NCBI RefSeq assembly: GCF_964253035.1
Contig: NZ_CAXUQL020000001.1
Span: 3,286,001 to 3,350,000, forward strand
Origin: Pseudorhodoferax sp032153935
GTDB taxonomy: Bacteria; Pseudomonadota; Gammaproteobacteria; Burkholderiales; Burkholderiaceae_C
Length of the DNA: 64,000 nucleotides
Direction of reading: 5' to 3'
This document shows, one piece after another, positions 8,355-16,893 of this stretch (within the stretch, counting starts at the first letter, position 1; each line of letters begins with the position of its first letter). A program made the translations under genes and the position numbers. The notes beneath the pieces are model-generated. The model worked only from the letters and a program-made list of their open reading frames with translations, did not search any database and was not told the origin of the DNA.

Positions 8355-8864
8355 ATGCGCACCGCAGGAAATCGATCGGGATGTTCGACACACCGCAGCC
8401 ACCCGCTCGGCTGGCTGGTCCGCGTTGCCGCGCTGCTGGCCCTGCTGTCGGCCTGCGGCGGTCCGCCCAAGGTGCCGCCCACCACCGTGGCCGGCAGTGT
8501 GGTAGCGGTGGCCGGCGTCAACCCCAGCGTGAGCGGGCGACCCTCGCCGCTGCTGCTGCGCGTCTACGAGCTCAAGACGGCCACCGTGTTCGCCGCCGCC
8601 GACTTCGTCTCGCTGTACCAGCGCGACCAGGCCGAGCTGGGCGCCGACCTGGTCGGGCGCGAGGAGATCATGCTGGCGCCGGGCGAAAGCCGCCCCATCA
8701 ACCGCACGCTGGCACCCGAGACCCGCTTCCTCGCCGTGTTCGCCGCCTACCGCGATGTCGAGCATGCGCGCTGGCGCGCCGTGCTGGCCGTGCGGCCCGG
8801 CCAGGCCCAGCGCGTCACGATCCGCGCGAGCGAACTGGCGGTGACGGCCGAGTTGGCGCCATGA
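8355..8864 (+). CDS. tssJ: T6SS outer-membrane lipoprotein TssJ
   Basis: 169 residues. A basic N-terminus and hydrophobic segment lead to a lipobox (LLSACGG, Cys near residue 34); the lipid would anchor it in the outer membrane. The mature part has the TssJ beta-sandwich pattern (PLLLRVYELK, F...D...L..., LAPGE motifs). TssJ, with TssL and TssM, forms the T6SS membrane complex. The N-terminal region before the hydrophobic segment is long, so an internal start is possible, but the ATG at 8355 lies just downstream of the predicted promoter. First gene of tssJKLM; stop overlaps tssK by 4 bp. Confidence 0.88.
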   Translation: MRTAGNRSGCSTHRSHPLGWLVRVAALLALLSACGGPPKVPPTTVAGSVVAVAGVNPSVSGRPSPLLLRVYELKTATVFAAADFVSLYQRDQAELGADLVGREEIMLAPGESRPINRTLAPETRFLAVFAAYRDVEHARWRAVLAVRPGQAQRVTIRASELAVTAELAP

Positions 8865-10276
8865 GCGCGCAGCCCGACGAAGGGGGCGGCCTTGGCCCGG
8901 TTCCCGCGCCCGGCGCGCCGCTGCCGGCCGCCGACAAGGTGGTCTGGACCCAGGGCATGTTCCTGCTCCCGCACCACTTCCAGCAGGAGACGCGCTACCT
9001 CGAGACCCTGGTCGACCGCCGCGTGCGCCTGCTGGGCGTGCACGGCTGGGGTTTCAGCGAACTCGTGCTCGACGAGTCGCTGCTGCCCCAGGGCCAGTTG
9101 GGCCTGGTGCGCGCCCAGGGCGTGCTACCCGACGGCACGCCGTTCTGCATCCCGCAGGCCGACGCGGCGCCGCTGCCGCTCGCATTGCCCAGCGACGTGC
9201 AGAACGAACTCGTCTACCTGGCCGCACCGCTGGCGCGCGATGGTGTCGACGAGGTCGACTTCGACGCGGCCGACACCGGCGCAGCCGACCGCCCGCAGCA
9301 CCGCTACCGCATCGCCGACCATGCGCTGCGCGACCGCACCAGCGCCGGCGACGATCCGGAGCCCGTGCAGACCGCCGCGCTGTGCCTGCGCCTGGTGCGT
9401 GCACGCGAACTCGGTGACGGCCAGGCGGCCCTCGGCGTGGCCCGCGTCGCCGAGCGGCGCAGCGACCGCCAGCTCGTGCTCGACCGCGCCTACACCGCCC
9501 CGCAAACACGCCTGGACGCCAGCGGCCAGCTCTCGGCCATGGCCACGCTGCTGCACGGTTTGATCCGCCAGCGCGCCGAGGCCCTGGCCGGCCGCATGGG
9601 CCAGCTCGGCCATGGCGTCTCCGAGCTCAGCGATTTCCTGATGCTGCAGACGCTGAACCGCGCCGACCCGCTGTTCCGCCAGCACGCCCGCGCACCCCAT
9701 GCCCACCCGGAGCAACTGCACCGCGACTGCCTGCAGCTGGCCGGCGAACTGGCGACCTTCGCCACCACCAGCTCCGCCGCGCGCCAGCCGCGCGAGTACC
9801 CGCTCTACCAGCACGAGGACCTGCAGGCCAGCTTCGCGCCGCTGCTCGACGCGCTGCGCGGCATGCTGTCCACCGTGCTGCAGCGCCATGCCGAGCAGAT
9901 CGCGCTGACCGACCGCACGCACGGCGTGCGCACCGCCGTGCTGGCCGATGCCGAGATGCTGCGCAGCGCCAGCCTGGTGCTGGCCGTCAACGCGCAGCTG
10001 CCGGCCGAGCAGCTGCGCCTGCGCTTTCCGGCGCAGTCCAAGCTCGGGCCGGTGGACCGCATCCGCGACCTCGTCAACCTGCAACTGCCCGGCGTCGCGC
10101 TGCGGCCGCTGCCGGTGGCGCCGCGGCAGCTGCCCTTCCATGCCGGCCACCACTACTTCGAACTCGACCGCGGCGGCGAACTCTGGAAGCAGCTCGAACG
10201 CAGCGGCAGCCTGGCGCTGCACGTGGCGGGCGACTTCCCCGGCCTGGAGCTCGAGCTCTGGGCCATCCGGACCTGA
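8861..10276 (+). CDS. tssK: T6SS baseplate protein TssK
   Basis: 471 residues. The family start KVVWTQGMFLLPHHFQQ is present at residues 27-43, and the C-terminal part has the usual IRDLVNLQLPGV and FHAGHHYFEL motifs. TssK trimers link the baseplate to the membrane complex through TssL and TssM. Start chosen at the ATG overlapping the tssJ stop (ATGA); the longer upstream frame overlaps tssJ. The Gly/Pro-rich N-terminal 25 residues look disordered. Confidence 0.93.
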   Translation: MSAQPDEGGGLGPVPAPGAPLPAADKVVWTQGMFLLPHHFQQETRYLETLVDRRVRLLGVHGWGFSELVLDESLLPQGQLGLVRAQGVLPDGTPFCIPQADAAPLPLALPSDVQNELVYLAAPLARDGVDEVDFDAADTGAADRPQHRYRIADHALRDRTSAGDDPEPVQTAALCLRLVRARELGDGQAALGVARVAERRSDRQLVLDRAYTAPQTRLDASGQLSAMATLLHGLIRQRAEALAGRMGQLGHGVSELSDFLMLQTLNRADPLFRQHARAPHAHPEQLHRDCLQLAGELATFATTSSAARQPREYPLYQHEDLQASFAPLLDALRGMLSTVLQRHAEQIALTDRTHGVRTAVLADAEMLRSASLVLAVNAQLPAEQLRLRFPAQSKLGPVDRIRDLVNLQLPGVALRPLPVAPRQLPFHAGHHYFELDRGGELWKQLERSGSLALHVAGDFPGLELELWAIRT

Positions 10277-10288
10277 CGGGCCGACACC

Positions 10289-11632
10289 ATGGATCGCCCG
10301 ATCGACGACCCCTTCGCCGCGCTCGACGAGCAGCACACCTTCGTCAAGCCGCGCCCGGGCGGCGGGCCTGCGCCGCGCCCGTCCGCCAACCCCATCCCGG
10401 CTGCGGCCGCCGAGAGCGAGACCGCCGCACCCGCGCCGGGCCTGAACCCACTCGTCACGCTGGCCAACCGCTTGCTGCTGCTGGTGCCCGCGCTGCGCGC
10501 CACGCAGCGCGTGGACGACCCGGCCGCGCTGCGCCAGGCGCTGGCCCAGGGCATCCGCGACTTCTGCGCCGATGCGGCCACCGCCGGCATCGCGCCGGAG
10601 CGCGTGATGGCCGCGCGCTACGTGCTGTGCACCATGCTCGACGAGGCCGCGGCCGACACGCCCTGGGGTGGCAACGGCGCCTGGGCGCAGTACAGCCTGC
10701 TGGCCATGTTCCACAACGAGACGCGTGGCGGCGAAAAGGTGTTCCAGCTCATGGCCCGGCTGGCCGAGCAGCCGGCCGCCAACCGCGACCTGCTGGAACT
10801 CGTCTACGCCGCGCTGGCGCTCGGCTTCGAGGGCCGTTACCGTGTCGTCGACAACGGCGCCGCGCAACTCGAGGCGGTGCGCGACCGGCTCGCGCAGATC
10901 GTTCGCAAGGAGCGGGGCGACCATGCCCAGGCGCTGGCTGCGCACTGGCAGGTGGAGCCGCTTGCGCAGCGCCGCTTCTCGGGCTGGCTGCCGCTGGGCG
11001 CCACGGCCGCCGCTGCCGCGCTGCTGCTGGCCCTCGTGTACTCGGGCCTGTCGCTGTCGCTGGCCGAGCGCTCCGACCGCGTGTTCGGCCAGATCCAGGC
11101 GCTGCGCCTGACGCCGCCCGTCACGGCGCCGCCGCCACCCGCGCCCGTGCCGCGCCTGGCGCAGTTGCTGCAGCCCGACGTGAAGGGCGGCCTGGTGGCC
11201 GTGCGCGACGAGGTCGACCGCAGCGTCGTCACCTTGCGTGGCGATGGCCTGTTCGCGCCGGCCAGCGCCACGCCGGCCGCCGGTCAGGAGGCGCTGCTCG
11301 GCCGCGTCGCCACGGCGCTCAAGCAGCTGCCCGGCACCGTGCTCGTCACGGGCCACAGCGACAGCAGCCCGATCCGCACGGCGCGCTTTCCGTCCAACTG
11401 GCACCTCTCGCAGGAGCGCGCCGAGGCCGTGCAGGCGCGCCTCGTGGCCGACGGCCTGCCGGCCGAGCGCGTGCGCGCCGAAGGCCGGGCCGACGCCGAG
11501 CCGCTGGTGCCCAACGACAGCGCCAGCAACCGCGCGCTGAACCGCCGCGTGGAGATCACGCTGATGGTGCTGGGCCGTGCACCGGTCGCCGCGACGGCCG
11601 CCGCGCCTGCCGCCTCGGGAGCCACGCGATGA
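10289..11632 (+). CDS. tssL: T6SS inner-membrane protein TssL with C-terminal OmpA domain
   Basis: 447 residues. Pro/Ala-rich N-terminus; DotU/IcmH cytoplasmic domain at about 55-225 (MLDEAAADTPWG, SLLAMFHNETRGGEKVFQ, GFEGRY); one membrane helix near 240; periplasmic OmpA-like peptidoglycan-binding domain at about 330-435 (VTGHSDSSPIRT, LSQERAEAVQ, NRALNRRVEI). This is the extended TssL type that anchors the membrane complex to peptidoglycan directly. Spaced 12 bp from tssK; stop overlaps tssM by 4 bp. Confidence 0.93.
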   Translation: MDRPIDDPFAALDEQHTFVKPRPGGGPAPRPSANPIPAAAAESETAAPAPGLNPLVTLANRLLLLVPALRATQRVDDPAALRQALAQGIRDFCADAATAGIAPERVMAARYVLCTMLDEAAADTPWGGNGAWAQYSLLAMFHNETRGGEKVFQLMARLAEQPAANRDLLELVYAALALGFEGRYRVVDNGAAQLEAVRDRLAQIVRKERGDHAQALAAHWQVEPLAQRRFSGWLPLGATAAAAALLLALVYSGLSLSLAERSDRVFGQIQALRLTPPVTAPPPPAPVPRLAQLLQPDVKGGLVAVRDEVDRSVVTLRGDGLFAPASATPAAGQEALLGRVATALKQLPGTVLVTGHSDSSPIRTARFPSNWHLSQERAEAVQARLVADGLPAERVRAEGRADAEPLVPNDSASNRALNRRVEITLMVLGRAPVAATAAAPAASGATR

Positions 11633-14600
11633 AGAAGCTGCTGGGCTGGATCTTCAACCGCTGGCTGCTGCTGGCCTTGCTGCTCGTCGCGTTGTCGCTC
11701 GTGCTCTGGATCGCCGGGCCGCTGCTGGCCATCGGCGAGGTCCGGCCGCTGGAGACCGCGCGCGCGCGCGCCATCGCCATCGTGGTCTTGCTGGTGCTGG
11801 TGGCGCTGCGCATCGCCTGGGGCCGCTGGCGCGCCAGGCGCGGCAACGCCGCCGTGGTGCAGCAGCTGATCCAGCCAACCGCGGCGGGCCCCCAGGAGAG
11901 CGCCGACATGGCGGCCGTGCGCCAGCAGTTCGAGCGCGCGTTGCACGGCCTGGAGCAGGCGCGCTTCGGCCCGCGCGGCACGCTCAAGGGCTGGGCCGCG
12001 CGGCTGGGCGGACGGCACCTGTACGAGCTGCCCTGGTACCTCATCATCGGCGCGCCGGGCTCGGGCAAGACCACCGCGCTGCGCTACAGCGGGCTGCACT
12101 TCCCGCTGGCCGAGCTGCTGGGCAAGGAGGCGCTGCGCGGCGTCGGCGGCACGCGGCATTGCGACTGGTGGTTCACCGACCGCGCCGTGCTGATCGACAC
12201 CGCCGGCCGCTTCACCACCCAAGACAGCGACCCCGACAACGACCAAGCCACCTGGAACGGCTTCCTGCAGATGCTGCGCCGCACGCGCACCCGCCAGCCC
12301 GTCAACGGCGTGCTGGTCACGGTCTCGGTCAGCGACCTGCTGGCGCGCCCCGCGGCCGAGCGCGCCCAGCATGCGCAGACCGTGCGTGCGCGGCTGCAGG
12401 AACTGCATGGCCAGCTCGGCATGGCCTTCCCGATCTACCTGATGGTCACCAAGGCCGACCTGCTGGCCGGCTTCATGGACTACTTCGCGGCGCTGGACAA
12501 GGAGCAGCGCAACACGCCCTGGGGCTTCAGCTTCGCGCGGGGCAACCAGGCGCCGCTGGCTGGCATGCCGGCCGAGTTCGATGCGCTGCAGCAGCGCCTG
12601 GTCGACGGCCTGGTCGCGCGGCTGCAGGCCGAGCGCGACCCGGGCCGGCGTGCGCGCATCTACGGCTTCCCGGTGCAGTTCGCAGCGCTGCGCGAGGTGC
12701 TGCAGGAGTTCGCCGAAGGCGTGTTCGCGCCCTCGGTGCTGGAAGCCAGGCCACTGCTGCGCGGCATCTACTTCGTCAGCGGCACGCAGGAGGGCGCGCC
12801 CATCGACCGCGCGTTGGGCGCCGTGGCGCGCCGCTTTCGGCTGGAGCAGGCGCTGGTGCCGCCGCAGCAGGCCAGCGGGCGCAGCTACTTCCTGCAGCGC
12901 CTGCTGGAGGAGGTGGTCTTCGCCGAGGCCGGCCTGGCGGGCCTGCGCGGCGGCGCCGAGCGTCGGCGCCGCTGGGCGCTGGCGGCCGGCTACGGTGCCG
13001 TGGGCCTGGCCACGGCCGGCCTGCTCGCGGCCTGGACCCTGAGCTGGCTGGACAACCGCCGCTACGTCGATGCTGTTGCCGCGCGCGCCGGCCCGGTGCA
13101 GCAGCTGCTGGCCGCCACGCCCGACCGCGCCACGCCCGACCTGCTGCCGCTGCTGCCCGCCCTGGAGGCCACGCACGCTTTGGCCCAGCCCGAGGCCGCG
13201 CCGGGCGGCTTCGGCCTGTCGCAGCAACGCAAGCTCGACAGCGCCGCCCAGGCCGCCTATGCACGCATGCTGACCGACGCGCTGCTGCCGCGCCTGGCCC
13301 TGCGCATCGAGGAGCAGTTGCGCCAGGGCGTGGGCGCGCCCGAGGTGCAGTACGAGGCGCTCAAGGTCTACGCCATGCTGCATGCGCCGCAGCACTTCTC
13401 GGCCGAGGCCTTGCGCCGCCATGTCGAGGCCGACTGGCAGGCCACGCGCCGCGAACTCACGCCCGCCCAGCGCGAGCAGCTGCAGCGCCACCTGGACGCG
13501 CTGCTGGCCCAGGGCGGCGTGGCCTCGCCGCTGCAGGCCGACAACGCGCTCGTCACCGCCACGCGCGCCCAGCTGGCCAGCCTGCCGCTGCCCCAGCGCG
13601 TCTACAACCGGCTGCGCAACCAGGGCCTGGGCCAGGAGTTCGCGCCGTTCACGGTGGCGCGCGCGGCCGGCCCCAATGCCGCGCTGGTGTTCACGCGGGC
13701 CAGCGGCGCGCCGCTGACACAGGGCGTGCCCGGGCTGTACACGCGCGATGGCTATCTGCGCGGCTTCCAGCGCGAGGTCGGCCAGGTGGCCGACCAACTG
13801 GCGGCCGAGCAACCCTGGGTGCTGGGCGTGGCCGACGAGCCGCGCGACGCCGCCGCCCGCGTGCGTGCCAACGCGCCGCTGGTGGACGACGTGCGCCGCC
13901 TGTACCTGAGCGACTACGCCGCCACCTGGGAGGCCTTCATCGCCGACATCAAGCTGCTGCCCATGGGCCAGCTCGCGCAGTCGGTCCAGATGTCGCGCCT
14001 GCTGTCGGCCTCCGACAGCCCGCTGGCGCCGCTGCTCAAGGCGATCTCGCGCGAGACCACGCTGGCCAGCGGCGGCGGCGCGGTCGAGACGGCCGAGCAG
14101 CGCGCCCAGGACATGGTGCGCCAGGGGCGCGAGAAGCTGGCCGGCGTGCTGGGTTCGGGCGGCGCGGCGCCGGTGGCGGGCGCGCCCTCGCTCGAAGAGC
14201 AGCTGGTCGACGCGCGCTTCGCCGGCCTGCGCCACTTCGTCACCGCGCCAGCCGGTGGCCGCGCGCCGCTGGACGACACGCTGGCCCTGGTGGCCGAGGT
14301 CAACCTCTTGCTCAACGCCGCACAAACGGCGCTGCAGGGCGGGGCGGCGCCACCGCCGTCGCCGCTGCCCAACCGCGTCAAGGCCGAGGCCGCGCGCATG
14401 CCGCAGCCGCTGCGCACCATGATGGAGACGCTGTCGCAGAGCAGCGCCAACATCGCCCAGGGCCTGCTGCGCCAGACGCTGGCGCAGGAGGTGCGCTCGC
14501 AGGTCAGCGAGTTCTGCCAGCAGGCCGTCGCCGGCCGCTACCCGCTGGTGCCGGGCTCCGCGCGCGACGTGACCCAGGCCGACTTCGCCGCGCTGTTCGG

Positions 14601-15174
14601 CCCTGGCGGCAAGATCGACCAGCTGTTCCAGCAGAAGCTGGCGCCCTATGTGGACACCAGCACGCGGCCCTGGCGCTTTCGCGCGGTGGAAGGCACGCCG
14701 CTGGGCGCCGACGGTGGCCAGTTGCCGCAGTTCCAGCGCGCCGCCGCGATCCGCGAGACCTTCTTCCCCGGTGCCGGTGCGCCCGCGCTGCGGCTGGACT
14801 TCAAGCCCATCGAGATGGACGCCTCGATCCAGCAGTTCATCCTCGATGTGGACGGCCAGATCGTGCGCTACGCCCATGGTCCGCAGATCCCGAGCTCGGT
14901 GCAGTGGCCCGGCCCGCGCGGCAGCTCCGAGGTGCGCGTGCAGCTGAGCCCGCCCAGCGCGAGCGGCGCCTCGGGCCTGGTGGATGGGGGCCCCTGGGCG
15001 CTGTTCCGGCTGTTCGACCGCGTGCAGATCGACCCCACCGGCGCGCCCGAGCGCTTTCGCGCCACCTTCGACATCGGCGGCCGCAAGGCCGTGTTCGAGG
15101 TCACCACGAGCAGCGTGCGCAACCCGTTCCGGCTGCGCGAGCTGCGCGAGTTCGGCTGTCCGGCGGGGCTGTGA
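11629..15174 (+). CDS. tssM: T6SS inner-membrane core protein TssM (IcmF)
   Basis: 1181 residues, normal for TssM. Two N-terminal membrane helices (about 12-30 and 42-60), a cytoplasmic NTPase-like domain with Walker A GAPGSGKTT at 141-149 and the downstream DTAGRF motif, a third membrane helix near 455, then a large periplasmic domain ending in the IcmF C-terminal domain. TssM spans the inner membrane and contacts TssJ. Walker A is complete, unlike many TssM proteins, so ATP binding is plausible. Starts on the ATG overlapping the tssL stop. Confidence 0.95.
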   Translation: MKKLLGWIFNRWLLLALLLVALSLVLWIAGPLLAIGEVRPLETARARAIAIVVLLVLVALRIAWGRWRARRGNAAVVQQLIQPTAAGPQESADMAAVRQQFERALHGLEQARFGPRGTLKGWAARLGGRHLYELPWYLIIGAPGSGKTTALRYSGLHFPLAELLGKEALRGVGGTRHCDWWFTDRAVLIDTAGRFTTQDSDPDNDQATWNGFLQMLRRTRTRQPVNGVLVTVSVSDLLARPAAERAQHAQTVRARLQELHGQLGMAFPIYLMVTKADLLAGFMDYFAALDKEQRNTPWGFSFARGNQAPLAGMPAEFDALQQRLVDGLVARLQAERDPGRRARIYGFPVQFAALREVLQEFAEGVFAPSVLEARPLLRGIYFVSGTQEGAPIDRALGAVARRFRLEQALVPPQQASGRSYFLQRLLEEVVFAEAGLAGLRGGAERRRRWALAAGYGAVGLATAGLLAAWTLSWLDNRRYVDAVAARAGPVQQLLAATPDRATPDLLPLLPALEATHALAQPEAAPGGFGLSQQRKLDSAAQAAYARMLTDALLPRLALRIEEQLRQGVGAPEVQYEALKVYAMLHAPQHFSAEALRRHVEADWQATRRELTPAQREQLQRHLDALLAQGGVASPLQADNALVTATRAQLASLPLPQRVYNRLRNQGLGQEFAPFTVARAAGPNAALVFTRASGAPLTQGVPGLYTRDGYLRGFQREVGQVADQLAAEQPWVLGVADEPRDAAARVRANAPLVDDVRRLYLSDYAATWEAFIADIKLLPMGQLAQSVQMSRLLSASDSPLAPLLKAISRETTLASGGGAVETAEQRAQDMVRQGREKLAGVLGSGGAAPVAGAPSLEEQLVDARFAGLRHFVTAPAGGRAPLDDTLALVAEVNLLLNAAQTALQGGAAPPPSPLPNRVKAEAARMPQPLRTMMETLSQSSANIAQGLLRQTLAQEVRSQVSEFCQQAVAGRYPLVPGSARDVTQADFAALFGPGGKIDQLFQQKLAPYVDTSTRPWRFRAVEGTPLGADGGQLPQFQRAAAIRETFFPGAGAPALRLDFKPIEMDASIQQFILDVDGQIVRYAHGPQIPSSVQWPGPRGSSEVRVQLSPPSASGASGLVDGGPWALFRLFDRVQIDPTGAPERFRATFDIGGRKAVFEVTTSSVRNPFRLRELREFGCPAGL

Positions 15175-15177
15175 TGC

Positions 15178-15250
15178 GCGCCGCGCCGGGCCGCCCCAAG
15201 CAAGCGCGCTCCCGCTCGGCGGGACAGGCCGCAGGCCGAAGGGTGCCGTC
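15178..15250 (+). repeat. Intergenic repeat A, copy 1 (leader of tagF)
   Basis: About 73 bp beginning with the CGCGCCGGGCCGCCCCAAGC block and ending in a purine-rich stretch directly before the tagF ATG. A near-identical element in inverse orientation precedes the PP2C gene (23698-23771), with a partial third copy at 23816-23854. It fills the whole tssM-tagF gap. Confidence 0.75.
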
Positions 15251-15940
15251 ATGAACCTGGAACCCGACACCATCACCATGCCGGCCGTGGCCGTGGCCGC
15301 GCCACCGGCCTGGTACGGCAAGCTCTCCATGCTGGGCGACTTCGCCCAGCGCCGGTTGCCGCAGGAGGTGGCCCAGGCCTGCGACCGCTGGCTGGCCGCC
15401 ACCATGCACGCGCTGCCCCAGGTGTTGGGCGAGCGCTGGCCCTGGGCCTACCTGGAGGCGCCGCTGCTGCGCTTCGCCTGCGGGCCCGGCGTGCTGTCGG
15501 CGCAGTGGTGGTTCGGCGTGCTGATGCCCAGCTGCGACAAGGTGGGACGCTACTTTCCGCTCTGGGTGGGGCAGGGCACGGCGCAGCCGCCGCGCGATGC
15601 CATGGGCCTGGCCGGCCTCGTGGCCTGGTACGAGGCGCTGGCGCGTGCGGCCGTGCGCACGCTCGAAGACGGCGCCACCGTGGCGGGTTTCGAGGCCGAG
15701 CTGTCCGTCCTGCCGCCCTGGTCCGCAGCGATCGGCCAGCCCGCGGCCGCGTCGGTGTTGCCCGACGCCCTGGCCTCGCTGGCGGCCGATATGCTGGTGG
15801 CCCGGCTGCACGGTTGCACGCTGTGGTGGCCTGCGGTGCGCCAGGCCGCGCACCCGGTGCAGCTGCAGCTGGCCCAGGGCCTGCCCGGGGCCGAGGTGCT
15901 GGCACAGCTGCTGCTGGCGGAGCAGCCTGCAGGCCGCTGA
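15251..15940 (+). CDS. tagF: T6SS-associated protein TagF
   Basis: 229 residues with the TagF signature: WYGKLSMLGDFAQRRLP at the N-terminus, the conserved WPWAYLEAPLLRFACGPGV block and the SCDKVGRYFPL motif. TagF is a negative post-translational regulator of T6SS assembly that works in parallel with, or on top of, the PpkA-FHA-PppA phosphorylation switch, all parts of which are found further along. Last gene of the tssJKLM operon; the accessory island begins just after it. Confidence 0.9.
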   Translation: MNLEPDTITMPAVAVAAPPAWYGKLSMLGDFAQRRLPQEVAQACDRWLAATMHALPQVLGERWPWAYLEAPLLRFACGPGVLSAQWWFGVLMPSCDKVGRYFPLWVGQGTAQPPRDAMGLAGLVAWYEALARAAVRTLEDGATVAGFEAELSVLPPWSAAIGQPAAASVLPDALASLAADMLVARLHGCTLWWPAVRQAAHPVQLQLAQGLPGAEVLAQLLLAEQPAGR

Positions 15941-16092
15941 GCGCCGGCCCTCATGTTGGGTGATACGGAATGTGAGTGGTGCAAGGCCCAGGGCTGCACG
16001 GAAAAACGAGAGAAAAGAAACGGGGCTTCGTCGAGCGAGCCGACTTGTCGAACCGCCCACTGCGGACCCGCACGGTGGTTAGGGTGGGGGCT

Positions 16093-16109
16093 GGGAGTTA
16101 GAAACTCCC
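16093..16109 (-). terminator. Hairpin downstream of the toxin-antitoxin module
   Basis: GGGAGTT and its complement around a 3-nt loop, 24 bp past the antitoxin stop, within a 190-bp non-coding stretch. There is no T-run on the - strand, so termination is uncertain; it may instead mark an old recombination junction. Confidence 0.3.
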
Positions 16110-16132
16110 GGCTACCCGATTCGGCATCATGC

Positions 16133-16447
16133 TTACGCCGCCGCCGCGTGCAACTTGACCCCAAGTGCCCGCGCGACCTTCAACACGGTGGCAAAACTGG
16201 GGTTTCCCTCCGCGCTAAGGGCTCGGTACAGACTCTCTCGGCTCAGTCCGGCATCCTTCGCAACCTGCGTCATGCCCCTTGCCCGTGCAATGTTGCCCAG
16301 GGCTCGTGCAATGCCGGCGGCGTCTTCAGGCGCTTCCTCCAACCAAGCATCGAGATATGCGGCCATCTCTTCAGGTGTCCGCAGATGTTCGGCCACGTCA
16401 TAAGACGACGTCTTTGTCTTCTGCGAGCGCATGGAGACCTTGGGCAT
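16133..16447 (-). CDS. HigA-like antitoxin (addiction module antidote, XRE fold)
   Basis: 104 residues. The C-terminal half is a helix-turn-helix of the addiction-module antidote family (ARGMTQVAKDAGLSRESLYRALS, then NPSFATVLKVARALGVKL). The N-terminal TSSYDVAEHLRTPEEMAAYLDAWLEEA is the usual toxin-binding part of these proteins, so it appears full-length and intact. The start ATG follows AAGGAG and lies just after the stop of the toxin gene. It should neutralise the toxin and repress the operon. Confidence 0.88.
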   Translation of the reverse strand: MPKVSMRSQKTKTSSYDVAEHLRTPEEMAAYLDAWLEEAPEDAAGIARALGNIARARGMTQVAKDAGLSRESLYRALSAEGNPSFATVLKVARALGVKLHAAAA

Positions 16448-16449
16448 CA

Positions 16450-16742
16450 CTACTCCTTGTAATTGCGCGCGAGCAAGATGGCTCTCGCGATGTCTTTCTG
16501 CTGTCGACTTGTCGCCTCCGATGAGCAGCAGGAGGAGGCGAGAGCCTCTTTGCGAGTAGTAGACCCTGTATCCGGGACCCACATCGATCTTCAATTCGGA
16601 AACGCCATCCGTGAGGTCGCGATGCTGGGCCGGGATTCCCATCGATCAGGCGATCAACACGGACAAGGATGCGCGCCCTGCCCGCACGGTCCTTGAAGGC
16701 ATCGATCCAATCTCGGTACTCGTCCGTCTTCTCGACGCGCAT
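16450..16742 (-). pseudogene. HigB/RelE-like toxin gene, disrupted by two frameshifts
   Basis: The pieces read as a phage-Gp49-like/HigB toxin spread over three frames. Frame 1: MRVEKTDEYRDWIDAF to DRLIDGNPG. Frame 2: QHRDLTDGVSELKIDVGPGY to IGGDKST. Frame 3: KDIARAILLARNYKE then TAG, just before the antitoxin. The first break is explained by one extra G in the run at 16627-16629; the second is an indel near 16487-16492. Each piece matches the conserved order of the family (GNPG, GVSELKI, GPGYRVYY, GGDKST, DI.RA). Either the toxin is dead or the sequence contains two indel errors. Confidence 0.75.
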
Positions 16743-16750
16743 AGCCAAGT

Positions 16751-16766
16751 GTAGCCCATGAGCTAC
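16751..16766. promoter_or_regulatory. Palindrome upstream of the toxin gene, possible HigA operator
   Basis: GTAGC, six bases, GCTAC, just upstream of the toxin start. XRE-type antitoxins bind such palindromes over their own promoter. Only symmetry and position support it. Confidence 0.35.
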
Positions 16767-16893
16767 GGAATCTCAACCCAGCGTACCTGCTGATGCTGAA
16801 CGAATACGAAGGGACTTCCCCAATCCCAGCACGGTGTCCAGGCACCAAGATTGACTCGCGGAAGTTCAATCTGAAACAGGAAAGGGGAAGTCC

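Noticed and set aside
11284..15405. 1373-codon ORF on the - strand opposite tssM
   Set aside because: High-GC antisense shadow; no domain, while the + strand encodes a complete TssM.
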